DNA of 64,000 bases from Furfurilactobacillus curtus (GCF_045862785.1 NZ_BQXO01000004.1:124001-188000), one strand, 5' to 3'; positions 25,537-34,134 are shown, counted from the stretch's first letter. Made by a program: numbers and translations. Notes: a model not told the origin generated them from the letters alone.

Positions 25537-26199
25537 TCATGGCTGCCATTGTTGCTGGTCAAGCGCCATTTGCCAAAAATTGAGTTCAAAGTACGTGCTC
25601 CGCGCAAAAGCGGCCATCATTTGTGCGCGTTCTGCCTGATCTGTTGCTGCCGCAACTTGGTCGGTTAATTCAATTTGAGTCGCCACAGCATCTGTGTAAT
25701 CGGCTGCCTGATAACTATCTAACCAGGCCTGATAGACAGGCACCGGCGAGCTCACCCCTTGTAAGGCAGCACCAATATCCGCATACAGCCAAGCACATGG
25801 TAGTAGACCGGCGATGGCGGCGGCTGGCCCCGCTTGTGAGAGCGTCCGGTACATGTGCGACGTATAAGCATAGGTTGTTGGTGCCATCGGCGTCTGTCTC
25901 ACATCGGCTGGCGTAATCGCTAATGGTTTAAAAAAAGTCGTTTGGGTTGTGATTTCGCCAGCGCGCAGGCCGTTTGCCAAATCTGTTAAAAGTTGTTTAA
26001 CTTGTTTGTTTTCAGCCGCTTGCGCCGTTAAATCATGTACGCGTGCAAAGTCACGCAAATAGTGATGATCTTGAATAAGGTAATAACGAAAGGTTGCTTC
26101 AGGCAAGGTACCATCACGCAGTTGCTGAATGAATGGATGTTGAATGCTAGATTGCCAAAGTAACCGATTAGCTTGATATGCGGTCTGACTGAAAGACAT
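25537..26199 (-). CDS. tenA: TenA-family aminopyrimidine aminohydrolase (thiaminase II)
   Basis: The enzyme salvages the pyrimidine part of degraded thiamine by hydrolysing aminomethyl- or formylaminopyrimidines. The 220-residue all-helical protein shows the family's Asp44 (LIQDHHYLRDF), the catalytic cysteine in LLPCAWLY (about residue 136) and the C-terminal glutamate in STYFELNFWQMA (about residue 205). AAAGGAG lies 7 bases before the ATG. It stands alone; no thi operon and no TPP riboswitch are visible near it. Confidence 0.92.
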   Translation of the reverse strand: MSFSQTAYQANRLLWQSSIQHPFIQQLRDGTLPEATFRYYLIQDHHYLRDFARVHDLTAQAAENKQVKQLLTDLANGLRAGEITTQTTFFKPLAITPADVRQTPMAPTTYAYTSHMYRTLSQAGPAAAIAGLLPCAWLYADIGAALQGVSSPVPVYQAWLDSYQAADYTDAVATQIELTDQVAAATDQAERAQMMAAFARSTYFELNFWQMALDQQQWQP

Positions 26200-26253
26200 G
26201 ATAAAACTCCTTTACTGGGGAAAGCGCCATGTGTCTCAATCAGTATAGCTGAT

Positions 26254-26288
26254 AAAACCCATGCCTTCATAAAGAAAGCACGGGTTTT
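26254..26288. terminator. Terminator between ldhD and tenA
   Basis: AAAACCCATGC (26254-26264) pairs with GCACGGGTTTT (26278-26288), with one mismatch. On the minus strand it ends in a short T-run and lies about 170 bases after the ldhD stop. Confidence 0.65.
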
Positions 26289-26362
26289 ACATAATCGATA
26301 CTGGCTCTTTACAAACTGATCAAAACGTTAGCAAGTTCGCTTTGAGTCCGAGTAACAACGGG

Positions 26363-26399
26363 AAATCATGAATGGCCGACTTTCGCCCGACCATGATTT
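26363..26399. repeat. Hairpin between ldhD stop and terminator
   Basis: AAATCATG (26363-26370) and CATGATTT (26392-26399) enclose a G/C-rich inner stem. There is no T-run, so it is not an obvious terminator; it may protect the 3' end of the ldhD mRNA. Confidence 0.4.
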
Positions 26400-26459
26400 T
26401 GGGTTGGCCGCTCTTCAATGATGGCGAACGTATTTTGTCAGTGCACTACCGAAGTCTGA

Positions 26460-27458
26460 TTAGTCAAATGAAACGACATTATCCGCCGTTCCTGTTTCGA
26501 TTAACTGACGATTGTTATTTAAAGCAAATTGGACCATGTTACGAACCGCTGTCTTCGTATAGAACGCAATGTGTGGACTCACTAGGACATTGTCCCGTGA
26601 CATCAAACGCTTTAGTCGGTCGTCTGGGATCGCATCAAACTGACCAAAATCGGCGTTGAAGATGCCAACTTCGCCCTCGTAAACATCCAAGGCTGCGCCA
26701 CCGACTTTGCCAGAATCCAAAGCGGCAATTAAGTCATCGGTATCTAACAGATCACCTCGAGCTGGATTCAAGATGATCACACCATCCTTCATCTTACTGA
26801 AGGCCGCTGCATTTAACATGTGGTAGTTTTCTTTCGTGGCTGGTGCATGCAAAGAAATAACGTCAGCCTGCGCATATAATTCATCTAACGTGTCAACGTA
26901 CATGCCCGTTTTTTCTAATTCAGGATTTTTGAAAACGTCATAAGCCACAACTTTAGCACCGAAACCTTGATAAATTTGAATGGCTGCTCGGCCAATTCGT
27001 CCAGTTGCGATGACCCCGACAGTCAATGTATTCAACTCAGTGGCAATATCTGGCGCCCAGCGTAAATCACCCTTTGCCTGCCGACGTTCGAATTGCTTCG
27101 TATGACGTAATAACCGCATTAATTCGGTGACGGTAAACTCCGCAATTGCTGCTGGAGAATAAGCCGGAACGTTGGTGACACGCAATCCAGTCCGTTTAAC
27201 CGCTTCCGCATCAACATTATCCACCCCGACATTACGCAAAGACATATTTTTGACACCCAGCTCTGCTAAACGATCAATAACAGTCGCCGTATATGGTTTT
27301 TGTTGATAAACGACCGCCCCATCAAAACCGGCAGCTTGATCCACAGTGTCTTCAGTTAACAACTCACCAGTTGCTTTAACTTCAATTCCTTGGCTTTGCG
27401 CCCATTCATCCACATATGGCCGCTCGTCATCACGAATTCCGTAAGCAATAATTTTCAT
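26460..27458 (-). CDS. ldhD: D-lactate dehydrogenase (D-2-hydroxyacid dehydrogenase family)
   Basis: The likely reaction is NADH-dependent reduction of pyruvate to D-lactate in the cytosol. The 332-residue protein matches lactobacillar D-LDH in length and in the catalytic residues Arg234 (ILNPARGD), the Glu of VYEGE (261-263) and His296 (SPHIAFYT). The start at 27458 (MKIIAYG) has GGAGG 8 bases before it; an ATG five codons upstream overlaps that site. Oddity: the nucleotide-binding GxGxxG motif reads ATGRIG, with Ala151 (codon GCA) in place of the first glycine. A paralogue acting on another 2-oxoacid is possible. Confidence 0.85.
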   Translation of the reverse strand: MKIIAYGIRDDERPYVDEWAQSQGIEVKATGELLTEDTVDQAAGFDGAVVYQQKPYTATVIDRLAELGVKNMSLRNVGVDNVDAEAVKRTGLRVTNVPAYSPAAIAEFTVTELMRLLRHTKQFERRQAKGDLRWAPDIATELNTLTVGVIATGRIGRAAIQIYQGFGAKVVAYDVFKNPELEKTGMYVDTLDELYAQADVISLHAPATKENYHMLNAAAFSKMKDGVIILNPARGDLLDTDDLIAALDSGKVGGAALDVYEGEVGIFNADFGQFDAIPDDRLKRLMSRDNVLVSPHIAFYTKTAVRNMVQFALNNNRQLIETGTADNVVSFD

Positions 27459-27571
27459 GTTAAAAACCTCCATTTGATTTCGGTAACAAACTGATTATAC
27501 CACGCTTGAGTACGGTTCCATATGTTGCTAGGTCATCGATTGAATTATCTCGAATCAACTCGTTTAGTTCA

Positions 27572-28480
27572 TCAATTTGGCTTTTTATAGCCTAGCGTTA
27601 ACATCACCACTGCTAAGATGATTAAACTACCCCCTAGGCCATCAGCCCACGAAAATGGAATATGTAGCACTGTAATTGAGATTACTGTAGCTGCCAGGGG
27701 TTCAAAGGCATCTAAAAGGCTAGCCGTGGTGGGCGAGACATACTGCAAACTAACGGAATACATCACAAATGCAATTAAAGTTCCAAATAAGACAACCAGA
27801 CCGATAGCAAGAAGCGTACGTCCAGTTAACGGCGGTACACCAACCCATGCCGGTTGAATGGCATTCATTGCCATCCCACCAATTAAAAGTCCCCAGCCAT
27901 TGACATTGACGGCTCCGAAGTGCGGCAATAGTGGTCGTGGCAGCAATGTACTGGTCGCCACGGCAATTGCTGACATTAGGCCCCAAAATAACAATCCTGG
28001 GGAGACGGCCAAGTGATCGATTCGGCCGTGAGTGACAACAAAAAAAGCACCAGTCAGTGCTAATAACATCCCAATACTTTCCGCACGAGATGGAATTACA
28101 TGATGAAAAATCAGGTAATAGCCGGCAATGACTAATGGGCCGAGAAATTGCAAAATGGTCGCCAGAGCGGCATTCCCATATTGAATTGCCAAAAAATAGA
28201 AAAATTGAATGGGAATGAGGCCGACTAAAGCAAAAACAATCTGCTGAAGAGCGGTCCTTCGATGGCGCCACACCGCTAATGGTTGACCACCAGAGAGGAC
28301 ACTGTAAATCAACAAGATTCCGCCTGCCAGCATCATTCTGATGGTGGTTAGCCACGCTGGTGTCACGGGATGGTCTCCGGTAAACAAAATTTGGGCGATG
28401 ACTCCAGAAACGCCCCAGAGCATCGCCCCACCACTGGCTAAAAGAATGCCATTTAGAACCTGTGCTTGCCGCTTGTTCAA
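27572..28480 (-). CDS. EamA-family (DMT) transporter
   Basis: The 302-residue protein has about ten hydrophobic segments arranged as two EamA repeats, for example AMLWGVSGVIAQILF near residue 20 and SLLDAFEPLAATVISITVLH near 250. Such drug/metabolite transporters usually export amino acids or metabolites; the substrate cannot be predicted. The start is TTG (28480) with GGAG 10 bases upstream. It is the last gene of a three-gene operon with two unknown proteins. Confidence 0.85.
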   Translation of the reverse strand: MNKRQAQVLNGILLASGGAMLWGVSGVIAQILFTGDHPVTPAWLTTIRMMLAGGILLIYSVLSGGQPLAVWRHRRTALQQIVFALVGLIPIQFFYFLAIQYGNAALATILQFLGPLVIAGYYLIFHHVIPSRAESIGMLLALTGAFFVVTHGRIDHLAVSPGLLFWGLMSAIAVATSTLLPRPLLPHFGAVNVNGWGLLIGGMAMNAIQPAWVGVPPLTGRTLLAIGLVVLFGTLIAFVMYSVSLQYVSPTTASLLDAFEPLAATVISITVLHIPFSWADGLGGSLIILAVVMLTLGYKKPN

Positions 28481-28497
28481 CTATTTCACGCTCCATT

Positions 28498-28902
28498 TCA
28501 ACTCATTTGGTCATGATGGTCATCTAATCCGGTATTAAGCCATTGACGTTGTTCGTACACTCGACCATACCATAAAATACCCGTAATCACGATACTCAGA
28601 GCAACTAAAGCTAATCCCAAGCGAGCGATCCCATGTTCGGCAAACAAAGCTACTAATAACACAAACAAGCCGAAAACCACTGTCAATGCCACCATTGTTG
28701 CTAATAGAACCCTACCACGCAGTCGTTTTCGATAACGCCATCCGAAAACAAGTCCAAACGACGCTAAGATAAAGGCGATCCACCAGACAACTAAATTCGT
28801 TAGGTTCTGCTGCGAGTGCGCGGGCCAGATCGTTAAAATCAGCACAGACACCAGCATTAACCCCCAAATCAATTTCAATAATCTTCCGGATCTTTTGGCC
28901 AT
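28498..28902 (-). CDS. Unknown small membrane protein, four predicted segments
   Basis: I do not recognise the family. The 134-residue protein starts MAKRSGRLLKLIWGLMLVSV and has about four hydrophobic segments (near residues 11-25, 36-55, 64-85 and 90-108), with basic residues between the second and third and an acidic, histidine-containing tail. I chose the ATG at 28902 because GGAGG lies 11 bases upstream inside the preceding gene, whose stop is two bases before it. Translation is therefore probably coupled. It lies 17 bases before the EamA gene. Confidence 0.7.
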   Translation of the reverse strand: MAKRSGRLLKLIWGLMLVSVLILTIWPAHSQQNLTNLVVWWIAFILASFGLVFGWRYRKRLRGRVLLATMVALTVVFGLFVLLVALFAEHGIARLGLALVALSIVITGILWYGRVYEQRQWLNTGLDDHHDQMS

Positions 28903-28904
28903 AA

Positions 28905-29480
28905 TCAATGTCGCCTCCATTTAAATGTAACCTGATGAATTTGAGACAATTCAGACTCACGTAATTGTTCTGGCGCCAAATGAAGCTGAAAGTGTCGCTC
29001 ATCATTTTCTGGCTGACCGACTAGTTGCTGTTGTAATTGGATCACAATCGTTAAAAATTGGTCATTGGCTAAACCAGCAAGACAGTTCGCTGTGCCAATC
29101 GTTTCATCATCCCATTGAGCAACACCGCAACCAGACTCTTGGTCCAAAACAATTTCCATTAGCAGGCCAATGTTACTAAAAATTTGACTATGAGCCGATG
29201 TCAGCGCCTGTTCAAACCAGTGTTGAACTCGGATTGCGTCTCCTGTCAAAATCTGGTTATGGAAAGGACATGTTAACAAGCACGCTAAAAAGTCCTCATT
29301 GGGCAACACCATTGCGGCTTGAGCCGCTGCTAAATCATCAGTTGACTGAGTCACCTCTGTGGTTACTAAATTATCTAAATACGCCAACTGCCGCACCAGG
29401 CGCGCTTTACGGTGCTGCTTAAACGCTTGATCTAACCATGCAATTAGCACTTGCTGGGCCACTTGATTACGATTCGCCAC
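28905..29480 (-). CDS. Unknown cytosolic protein
   Basis: The 191-residue product has no signal peptide and no membrane segment, is rich in Gln, Leu and Ala, and is probably mostly helical. It contains scattered cysteines (LACLLTCPFHN near residue 67) but no metal motif that I can name. The start is GTG with GGGAG 7 bases upstream. It is the first gene of an operon with the small membrane protein and the EamA transporter. No function is proposed. Confidence 0.7.
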   Translation of the reverse strand: MANRNQVAQQVLIAWLDQAFKQHRKARLVRQLAYLDNLVTTEVTQSTDDLAAAQAAMVLPNEDFLACLLTCPFHNQILTGDAIRVQHWFEQALTSAHSQIFSNIGLLMEIVLDQESGCGVAQWDDETIGTANCLAGLANDQFLTIVIQLQQQLVGQPENDERHFQLHLAPEQLRESELSQIHQVTFKWRRH

Positions 29481-29534
29481 TTGATCACTCCCTGTCAGTC
29501 AGTTAACTCGCCTATTTTCCATTAACATCAAGAG

Positions 29535-30491
29535 TTACTGTGCTTGACGCCATTCATGTACAATGGTTACCAGTTGATGGATCATTTCCTTAACTTCATC
29601 TAGATTGGCTGCTGTCGCGCCACTAGCTAATTCGTGACCACCACCGCGATGTTGCTTGGCCAGCTCATTAATAACTGGCCCCTTTGAACGTAAATGAACC
29701 CGATAGTCACCAGCCGGCGTTTCCACAAAAATTTGCCAGGCAATCACGTCAGCCAATCGACCAGGCGTTGATACCAGTTCATGGACAGCTTCGGTAGAAA
29801 CGTTCAATTCATGCAGACGTTTTTGGGACACCACATAACTAGCTGCACCATCTGGATCAATGGTTAACTGATTCAAAATGTCTCCCATCAGCTGACCAAT
29901 GCCTCGACTTAGCTCACTATCATGCCGGCTAACCGTTGCGGCATCAATTCCCGTCTCCAATAATTCGCTAGCAACGGCAAATGTATGTGCACTGGTAGCT
30001 GGGTATAAAAAGCGACCAGTATCTCCCACAATTCCAGCATATAACGCGATTGCGGCCGTTTGATTAAGTTTTAAAACACCATGACTGTCATTAACTAAAT
30101 CAACAATCAATTCTGAGGTGCTGGAGGCTTTTGGTAAAACCCACATTGGCAATCCATAAGCGTCATCATTAGGGTGGTGATCGATTTTAATTAACTGATT
30201 ACCAGTGGCGTACCGTTCATCATCAATTCGTTCGGTATTAGCCGTGTCGAGGACAATGACCAGTGCATCTTGATACTGTACGTCAGCAATTGTGTCCATA
30301 GTGCCAAGCCAGGCAAAATCTGCGGGCATTTCTCCCACTGCCCAAACAGACTTTTGTGGGAAAGCTGCCTGAATTATAGATTTGAGCCCCAGTTGAGAAC
30401 CTAAGGCATCTAAATCTGGACGTTGATGACGATGTAAAATAATCGTTGGTGCTTCTTCAATTGCCGTTAAAATATCACTCGTTACACTCAT
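29535..30491 (-). CDS. nrnA: DHH-family phosphoesterase, NrnA-like (oligoribonuclease / pAp phosphatase)
   Basis: NrnA-type enzymes degrade nano-RNA and dephosphorylate 3'-phosphoadenosine 5'-phosphate; some cleave cyclic dinucleotide products. The 318-residue protein has the DHH domain motifs HRHQRPDLDALGS (about residue 20), VLDTANTERID and KIDHHPNDDAYG (about residue 110), and the DHHA1 motif GGGHELASGA near the C-terminus. I use the ATG at 30491 with AAGGAG 10 bases upstream; the frame is open further upstream without a site. It is cytosolic and monocistronic. Confidence 0.88.
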   Translation of the reverse strand: MSVTSDILTAIEEAPTIILHRHQRPDLDALGSQLGLKSIIQAAFPQKSVWAVGEMPADFAWLGTMDTIADVQYQDALVIVLDTANTERIDDERYATGNQLIKIDHHPNDDAYGLPMWVLPKASSTSELIVDLVNDSHGVLKLNQTAAIALYAGIVGDTGRFLYPATSAHTFAVASELLETGIDAATVSRHDSELSRGIGQLMGDILNQLTIDPDGAASYVVSQKRLHELNVSTEAVHELVSTPGRLADVIAWQIFVETPAGDYRVHLRSKGPVINELAKQHRGGGHELASGATAANLDEVKEMIHQLVTIVHEWRQAQ

Positions 30492-30710
30492 GATCAATTC
30501 GCTCCTTACGCTGTTTGCTACTGCCATCATGCCATAACTAGACCCTTATTTCCAAAAAACGCCCCTATTTTTGTGCACTCTTCCCTTCATCACGTTATAT
30601 CCCCCGTGTTCATCGCCTAATTGACTTGGCCTAGTCAAAAAAAATTACCATCAATTAGTGTTGGCAAATTAGTGGTAGTTGGCTGTTACAATGATCGAGC
30701 TTGGCTGGTT

Positions 30711-30755
30711 CAAAAAAAGCGTCAACACGATTGACCGTGTCGACGCTTTTTGTAT
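30711..30755. terminator. Terminator of the tRNA cluster
   Basis: AAAAAGCGTC and GACGCTTTTT form the outer stem with an inner CACG/CGTG helix. A-run and T-run flanks make it usable in both directions; it follows tRNA-Pro on the minus strand. Confidence 0.9.
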
Positions 30756-30771
30756 GTAACGCTATATCTAA

Positions 30772-30845
30772 TCGGGACAACAAGATTTGAACTTGCGACC
30801 CCTGCGTCCCGAACGCAGTGCTCTACCAAGCTGAGCTATATCCCG
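30772..30845 (-). tRNA. tRNA-Pro (CGG)
   Basis: 74 nt. The acceptor CGGGATA pairs with TGTCCCG, the anticodon stem is CTGCG/CGCAG, and the loop TTCGGGA has anticodon CGG. The T-arm GTTCAAATC is intact. The terminal CCA is not encoded. It is the last gene of a five-tRNA minus-strand cluster. Confidence 0.95.
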
Positions 30846-30889
30846 AAAAAGGAAGACCGCCACCAATTATTGGTGGCGGTCGCCAATGA

Positions 30890-30963
30890 TGCACCCAGTA
30901 GGAGTCGAACCTACAACCTTCTGATTCGTAGTCAGACACTCTATCCAGTTGCGCTATGGGTGC
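30890..30963 (-). tRNA. tRNA-Arg (ACG)
   Basis: 74 nt. The acceptor GCACCCA pairs with TGGGTGC, and the anticodon loop CTACGAA carries ACG, the standard bacterial substrate for A34-to-inosine editing by TadA. T-loop GTTCGACTC. CCA is not encoded. Confidence 0.96.
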
Positions 30964-30987
30964 ATTCTCATAACAGACGTTACGAAA

Positions 30988-31059
30988 AGCGGAAGACGGG
31001 ATTCGAACCCGCGACCCCCACCATGGCAAGGTGATGTTCTACCACTGAACTACTTCCGC
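30988..31059 (-). tRNA. tRNA-Gly (GCC)
   Basis: 72 nt. The acceptor GCGGAAG pairs with CTTCCGC, and the anticodon loop TTGCCAT carries GCC. T-arm GGTTCGAATCC is intact. CCA is not encoded. Confidence 0.96.
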
Positions 31060-31074
31060 ATATTGTTGGTACAA

Positions 31075-31148
31075 TGCCGACTAGAGGATTCGAACCTCCG
31101 ACCCCCGCTTTACTAGAGCGGTGCTCTGACCAGCTGAGCTAAGTCGGC
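31075..31148 (-). tRNA. tRNA-Thr (AGT)
   Basis: 74 nt. The acceptor GCCGACT pairs with AGTCGGC, the anticodon stem is CCGCT/AGCGG, and the loop CTAGTAA has anticodon AGT. An A at position 34 is unusual outside tRNA-Arg in bacteria and may be edited to inosine. CCA is not encoded. Confidence 0.94.
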
Positions 31149-31154
31149 AAACGA

Positions 31155-31236
31155 TGCGGATGAAGGGACTCGAACCCCCATGTCAAAAGACACTAGAACC
31201 TAAATCTAGCGCGTCTGCCAGTTCCGCCACATCCGC
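31155..31236 (-). tRNA. tRNA-Leu (TAG)
   Basis: 82 nt, class II with a long variable arm (about GTGTCTTTTGACAT). The acceptor GCGGATG pairs with CATCCGC, and the anticodon loop TTTAGGT carries TAG. It is the first tRNA of the cluster. Confidence 0.95.
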
Positions 31237-31273
31237 AGCATCTGATTCCGTTCCCTCATCAGACAACTATTAG

Positions 31274-31303
31274 ATAGTATCATTTACGGTCAAAAACTGT
31301 CAA
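31274..31303 (-). promoter_or_regulatory. Sigma-A promoter of the tRNA cluster
   Basis: A perfect TTGACA (31298-31303), an 18-base spacer and TACTAT (31274-31279) on the minus strand, about 40 bases before tRNA-Leu. The rest of the 304-base gap 31237-31540 holds the serS terminator and a degenerate repeat at 31371-31455. Confidence 0.8.
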
Positions 31304-31452
31304 CATGATTTCAGGGATTTTCTCGAAAAATGTGCAGAATTATGGCCGTTTTACCCAAAAATCAGAGTGAAGCCAGCTGGGTGATGTCGAACACTGACTG
31401 AACTTGACGAATTGGTGCTTTCTGTCAATCGGTCAGGCTGGCATAGCTCGAC

Positions 31453-31497
31453 AAAAAAGGTGTTACAACCAGCAAGACAATTCTGGTTGTAACACCT
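31453..31497 (-). terminator. Terminator of serS
   Basis: A perfect 14-bp stem (31459-31472 with 31483-31496) is followed on the minus strand by a T-run at 31458-31453. It lies about 45 bases after the serS stop. Confidence 0.92.
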
Positions 31498-31540
31498 CAA
31501 ATAATTTAACAAACAGTGGATCCTTTAACTAACAACGCCC

Positions 31541-32830
31541 TTACTTGGCGTGTGCGTTTTCTTTGGTAATCTTCGTGATACCATGCATGTATGGCACAAG
31601 GGCTTCTGGAATCGTCACTGAACCATCCGCATTTTGATAATTTTCCAAAATGGCGGCAACTGTCCGACCAACGGCTAAGCCAGAACCGTTTAATGTATGC
31701 ACTAAGTGAACCTTGCCATCTTCATCACGGTATCGAATTTGAGCACGGCGAGCCTGAAAGTCCTCGCAGTTAGAACAGCTGGAAATTTCTCGATAGGTTT
31801 CCTGATGTGGAATCCACACTTCTAGATCGTGAGTTTCCGCTGCCGTGAAGCTCATGTCCCCAGTTGCCAACGTAATCACATGGTAGGCTAAGCCCAATTT
31901 TTGCAAAATGTTTTCGGCGTTAGCGGTCATCTTTTCTAATTCATCATAAGAATTTTCTGGCTTAACGTATTTAACCATCTCGACCTTATTGAATTGATGC
32001 ATGCGGATTAGCCCGCGAGTATCACGACCAGCTGATCCGGCTTCAGAACGAAAACTGGGTGTCAGCGCCGTCAAATATACAGGTAATTTTGCGACAGGCA
32101 AGACCTCATCACGGTAATAGTTTGTTAAGGGAACCTCCGCTGTTGGAATCAAAGTCAAATCTTCATCCTGGAGTTGATAAACATCTTCTTTAAACTTGGG
32201 AAATTGTCCCGTACCATACATCGATGCACTGTTAACCATGTACGGCGGGATCACTTCTTCATAGCCTTCTTCGGCATGCTGATCCAACATGAAATTATAA
32301 ATGGCACGTTCTAACTTGGCACCCATGCCCATGTAATACACAAAGCGAGCCCCCGAAACCTTACCGGCCCGTTCAAAGTCTAGAATGCCAAGATCCTCAC
32401 CGATTTCCCAGTGAGCTTTAGGTTGAAAGTCAAAATGTGGCAATGTGCCTATCTTGCGTTCTTCCCGCGAGTAATTCTCATCCGGACCAATCGGATCTGT
32501 ATCGTGCGGAAAATTCGGTAATCGCGACATTTTATCATTAAATTCGGTCAAAACGTCATCTAATTTGTTATCCAACGCTTTAATGCGACTACCAACTTCG
32601 CGCATTTGAGCAATGGCTTCATCTGCATTCTCATGATTGCGTTTTGCAATACTGATTTGATCACTGGCCTGATTTCGCTCGGCCTTTAACTGTTCTGTCT
32701 GTTGCAGTAATTCCCGCCGCTGCTCATCCAAAGCCAACACGTCATCAATTTGTTCCGGTGCCACAGCCCGAGTTGCTAACTTTTCTTTTGCCTCTGCCGG
32801 ATTATTACGAATTCGTTTAATATCTAACAT
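31541..32830 (-). CDS. serS: Seryl-tRNA synthetase
   Basis: This class II synthetase charges tRNA-Ser. The 429-residue protein has the N-terminal coiled-coil tRNA-binding arm (about residues 27-105), motif 2 (FRSEAGSAGRDTRGLIRMHQFNKVE) and motif 3 (NGSGLAVGRTVAAILENYQ). The ATG at 32830 (MLDIKRIRNN) has GGAGG 9 bases upstream and gives the usual length; the frame is open upstream only through the T-box terminator region. Expression is controlled by the T-box leader directly upstream. Confidence 0.98.
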   Translation of the reverse strand: MLDIKRIRNNPAEAKEKLATRAVAPEQIDDVLALDEQRRELLQQTEQLKAERNQASDQISIAKRNHENADEAIAQMREVGSRIKALDNKLDDVLTEFNDKMSRLPNFPHDTDPIGPDENYSREERKIGTLPHFDFQPKAHWEIGEDLGILDFERAGKVSGARFVYYMGMGAKLERAIYNFMLDQHAEEGYEEVIPPYMVNSASMYGTGQFPKFKEDVYQLQDEDLTLIPTAEVPLTNYYRDEVLPVAKLPVYLTALTPSFRSEAGSAGRDTRGLIRMHQFNKVEMVKYVKPENSYDELEKMTANAENILQKLGLAYHVITLATGDMSFTAAETHDLEVWIPHQETYREISSCSNCEDFQARRAQIRYRDEDGKVHLVHTLNGSGLAVGRTVAAILENYQNADGSVTIPEALVPYMHGITKITKENAHAK

Positions 32831-32863
32831 CGCTGATAACCTCCATAAATTAAGTTGTATGCA

Positions 32864-33100
32864 TAAAAAAAGCGCCATTCATCCCCCAAAAAAATTGGGA
32901 CGAATGGCGTTAATTCGCGGTACCACCCAAGTTCATCGTAACCGATGCGCTCGAACAAGATAACGACTTTCGCCGTGTGGCATTACCCACCCACTTTTTT
33001 CGTTGCTGGAAAGACTGCTAATCGGTTTGCACCACCACCGACTCTCTGAACAAGCGTTGTCATAACAACTGTGTTTTAATCACTATTTAGTTAATTATTA
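32864..33100 (-). promoter_or_regulatory. T-box leader of serS
   Basis: The minus strand contains the T-box core TGGGTGGTACCGCG (32916-32929) and then a terminator (stem 32872-32880 with 32902-32910, T-run 32871-32865). Upstream are an AGAGA K-turn-like segment and a stem I with GTCGGT/ACCGAT pairing. The codon right after that stem, AGC (33017-33019), is the likely serine specifier, followed by A. Uncharged tRNA-Ser would stabilise the antiterminator. Confidence 0.93.
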
Positions 33101-33105
33101 CAGAT

Positions 33106-33134
33106 AGTGTAAGCCAAAATATTCTCCAGTGCAA
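33106..33134 (-). promoter_or_regulatory. Sigma-A promoter of serS
   Basis: TTGCAC (33129-33134), a 17-base spacer and TACACT (33106-33111) on the minus strand, just upstream of the T-box. The remaining gap 33135-33266 shows nothing clear. Confidence 0.7.
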
Positions 33135-33266
33135 GACACGTGACCAAAAGGATCGGATGGCTAGACAATTTCATCCAAAAACGTTGTCAATCAGTACCCT
33201 TGCACAATCAATTAAGACAGCCCGTCAACTATTGGTGTTGCCCACACGTTGAAATCTAGGTAGTTA

Positions 33267-33914
33267 TTAAGCCGTGGCTAATTGCAATTGAGTCAACTTA
33301 GTGTCAATTTGTTGCAGTACAGCTTGAGCAGCATTGGGATCCTCGACGAAATCGAATTGATCCCCATCAATTTTCATCTTTGGTCCATGGTTGTATTGTT
33401 CATACCAGGCAGTGTACCGATGGTTGAGTTCTTGATAATATTCATACAAAGAGGGATCATTATCAATTTGTTCGTAGGCTCGACCCCGTTTTTGAATTCG
33501 ATCAAGCATGGTATCAAAGGAAATATCGATATGAATAAGCAGGTCTGGATTCTTTGCATGCGTTGCATCGGGCAGTTCTTGCATCATGTTTTTCAGTAAG
33601 GAATCGTAGATGTTAACTTCGGTACCCGTTGACCGACCCAGATCAGCGTTTAGGTGAAACAACAATGAATCTTCATAAATGGAGCGATCCATCACACTAT
33701 TATCATCAGCAAAGGACGCTTTGATCGCATCTAACCGTTTATTCAAGAAATAAATTTGAAGTAAAAAAGCGTACTTCTTTGGATCTTGATAAAATAACGG
33801 CAAAATCGGGTTGTCTTCCACTGACTCGTAGTAAGCCTGCGTATGCAGATGGTTTGCTAATAAATCCGTTAAACTTGTCTTACCCGCGCCGATCGTACCT
33901 GCTAAAACAATCAT
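33267..33914 (-). CDS. Deoxynucleoside kinase (deoxyadenosine/deoxyguanosine kinase family)
   Basis: It phosphorylates deoxynucleosides for DNA precursor salvage, a route important in lactobacilli. The 215-residue protein has the P-loop GTIGAGKTS (residues 6-14), the substrate segment YESVEDNPILPLFYQDP and the DRS motif in MDRSIYEDSLLF (about residue 77), followed by a basic lid (RIQKRGRAYEQ). The exact base preference (dA, dG or dC) cannot be read. It is monocistronic, with AGGGGAGA upstream of the ATG. Confidence 0.9.
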   Translation of the reverse strand: MIVLAGTIGAGKTSLTDLLANHLHTQAYYESVEDNPILPLFYQDPKKYAFLLQIYFLNKRLDAIKASFADDNSVMDRSIYEDSLLFHLNADLGRSTGTEVNIYDSLLKNMMQELPDATHAKNPDLLIHIDISFDTMLDRIQKRGRAYEQIDNDPSLYEYYQELNHRYTAWYEQYNHGPKMKIDGDQFDFVEDPNAAQAVLQQIDTKLTQLQLATA

Positions 33915-34084
33915 GTATAATCTCCCCTAAACTTCGTTGTTACCACGTTACGTGGTTAATCACCACACATCGTGAGCTCCATATAATCACCAATATATTG
34001 TAGCACGTCTCTTTTTTGCCGCCACATCTTGTAGCTTACAAGTGTAAAAGTAATCTGTTTGTCATTTAACCTTAGACCGGCCCA

Positions 34085-34125
34085 TAAAAAAAGCTTACCC
34101 ATCTTGCCGGGCAAGCTCACTTTTT
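34085..34125 (-). terminator. Terminator of the lysine permease gene
   Basis: AGCTTGCC and GGTAAGCT arms with a T-run (34092-34086) on the minus strand, directly after the permease stop codon. Confidence 0.85.
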
Positions 34126-34134
34126 AAGAACTAG

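Noticed and set aside
26200..26253. TPP riboswitch before tenA
   Set aside because: The space between the terminator and the tenA start is too short and has no THI-box sequence.
27750..28496. 248-codon open frame overlapping the EamA gene in another frame
   Set aside because: The product is rich in Trp, Cys and His without any recognisable pattern, whereas the EamA frame gives a clean transporter.
30750..31034. Open frames across the tRNA cluster
   Set aside because: They run through tRNA-Pro, tRNA-Arg and tRNA-Gly, which are intact; coding is not credible.
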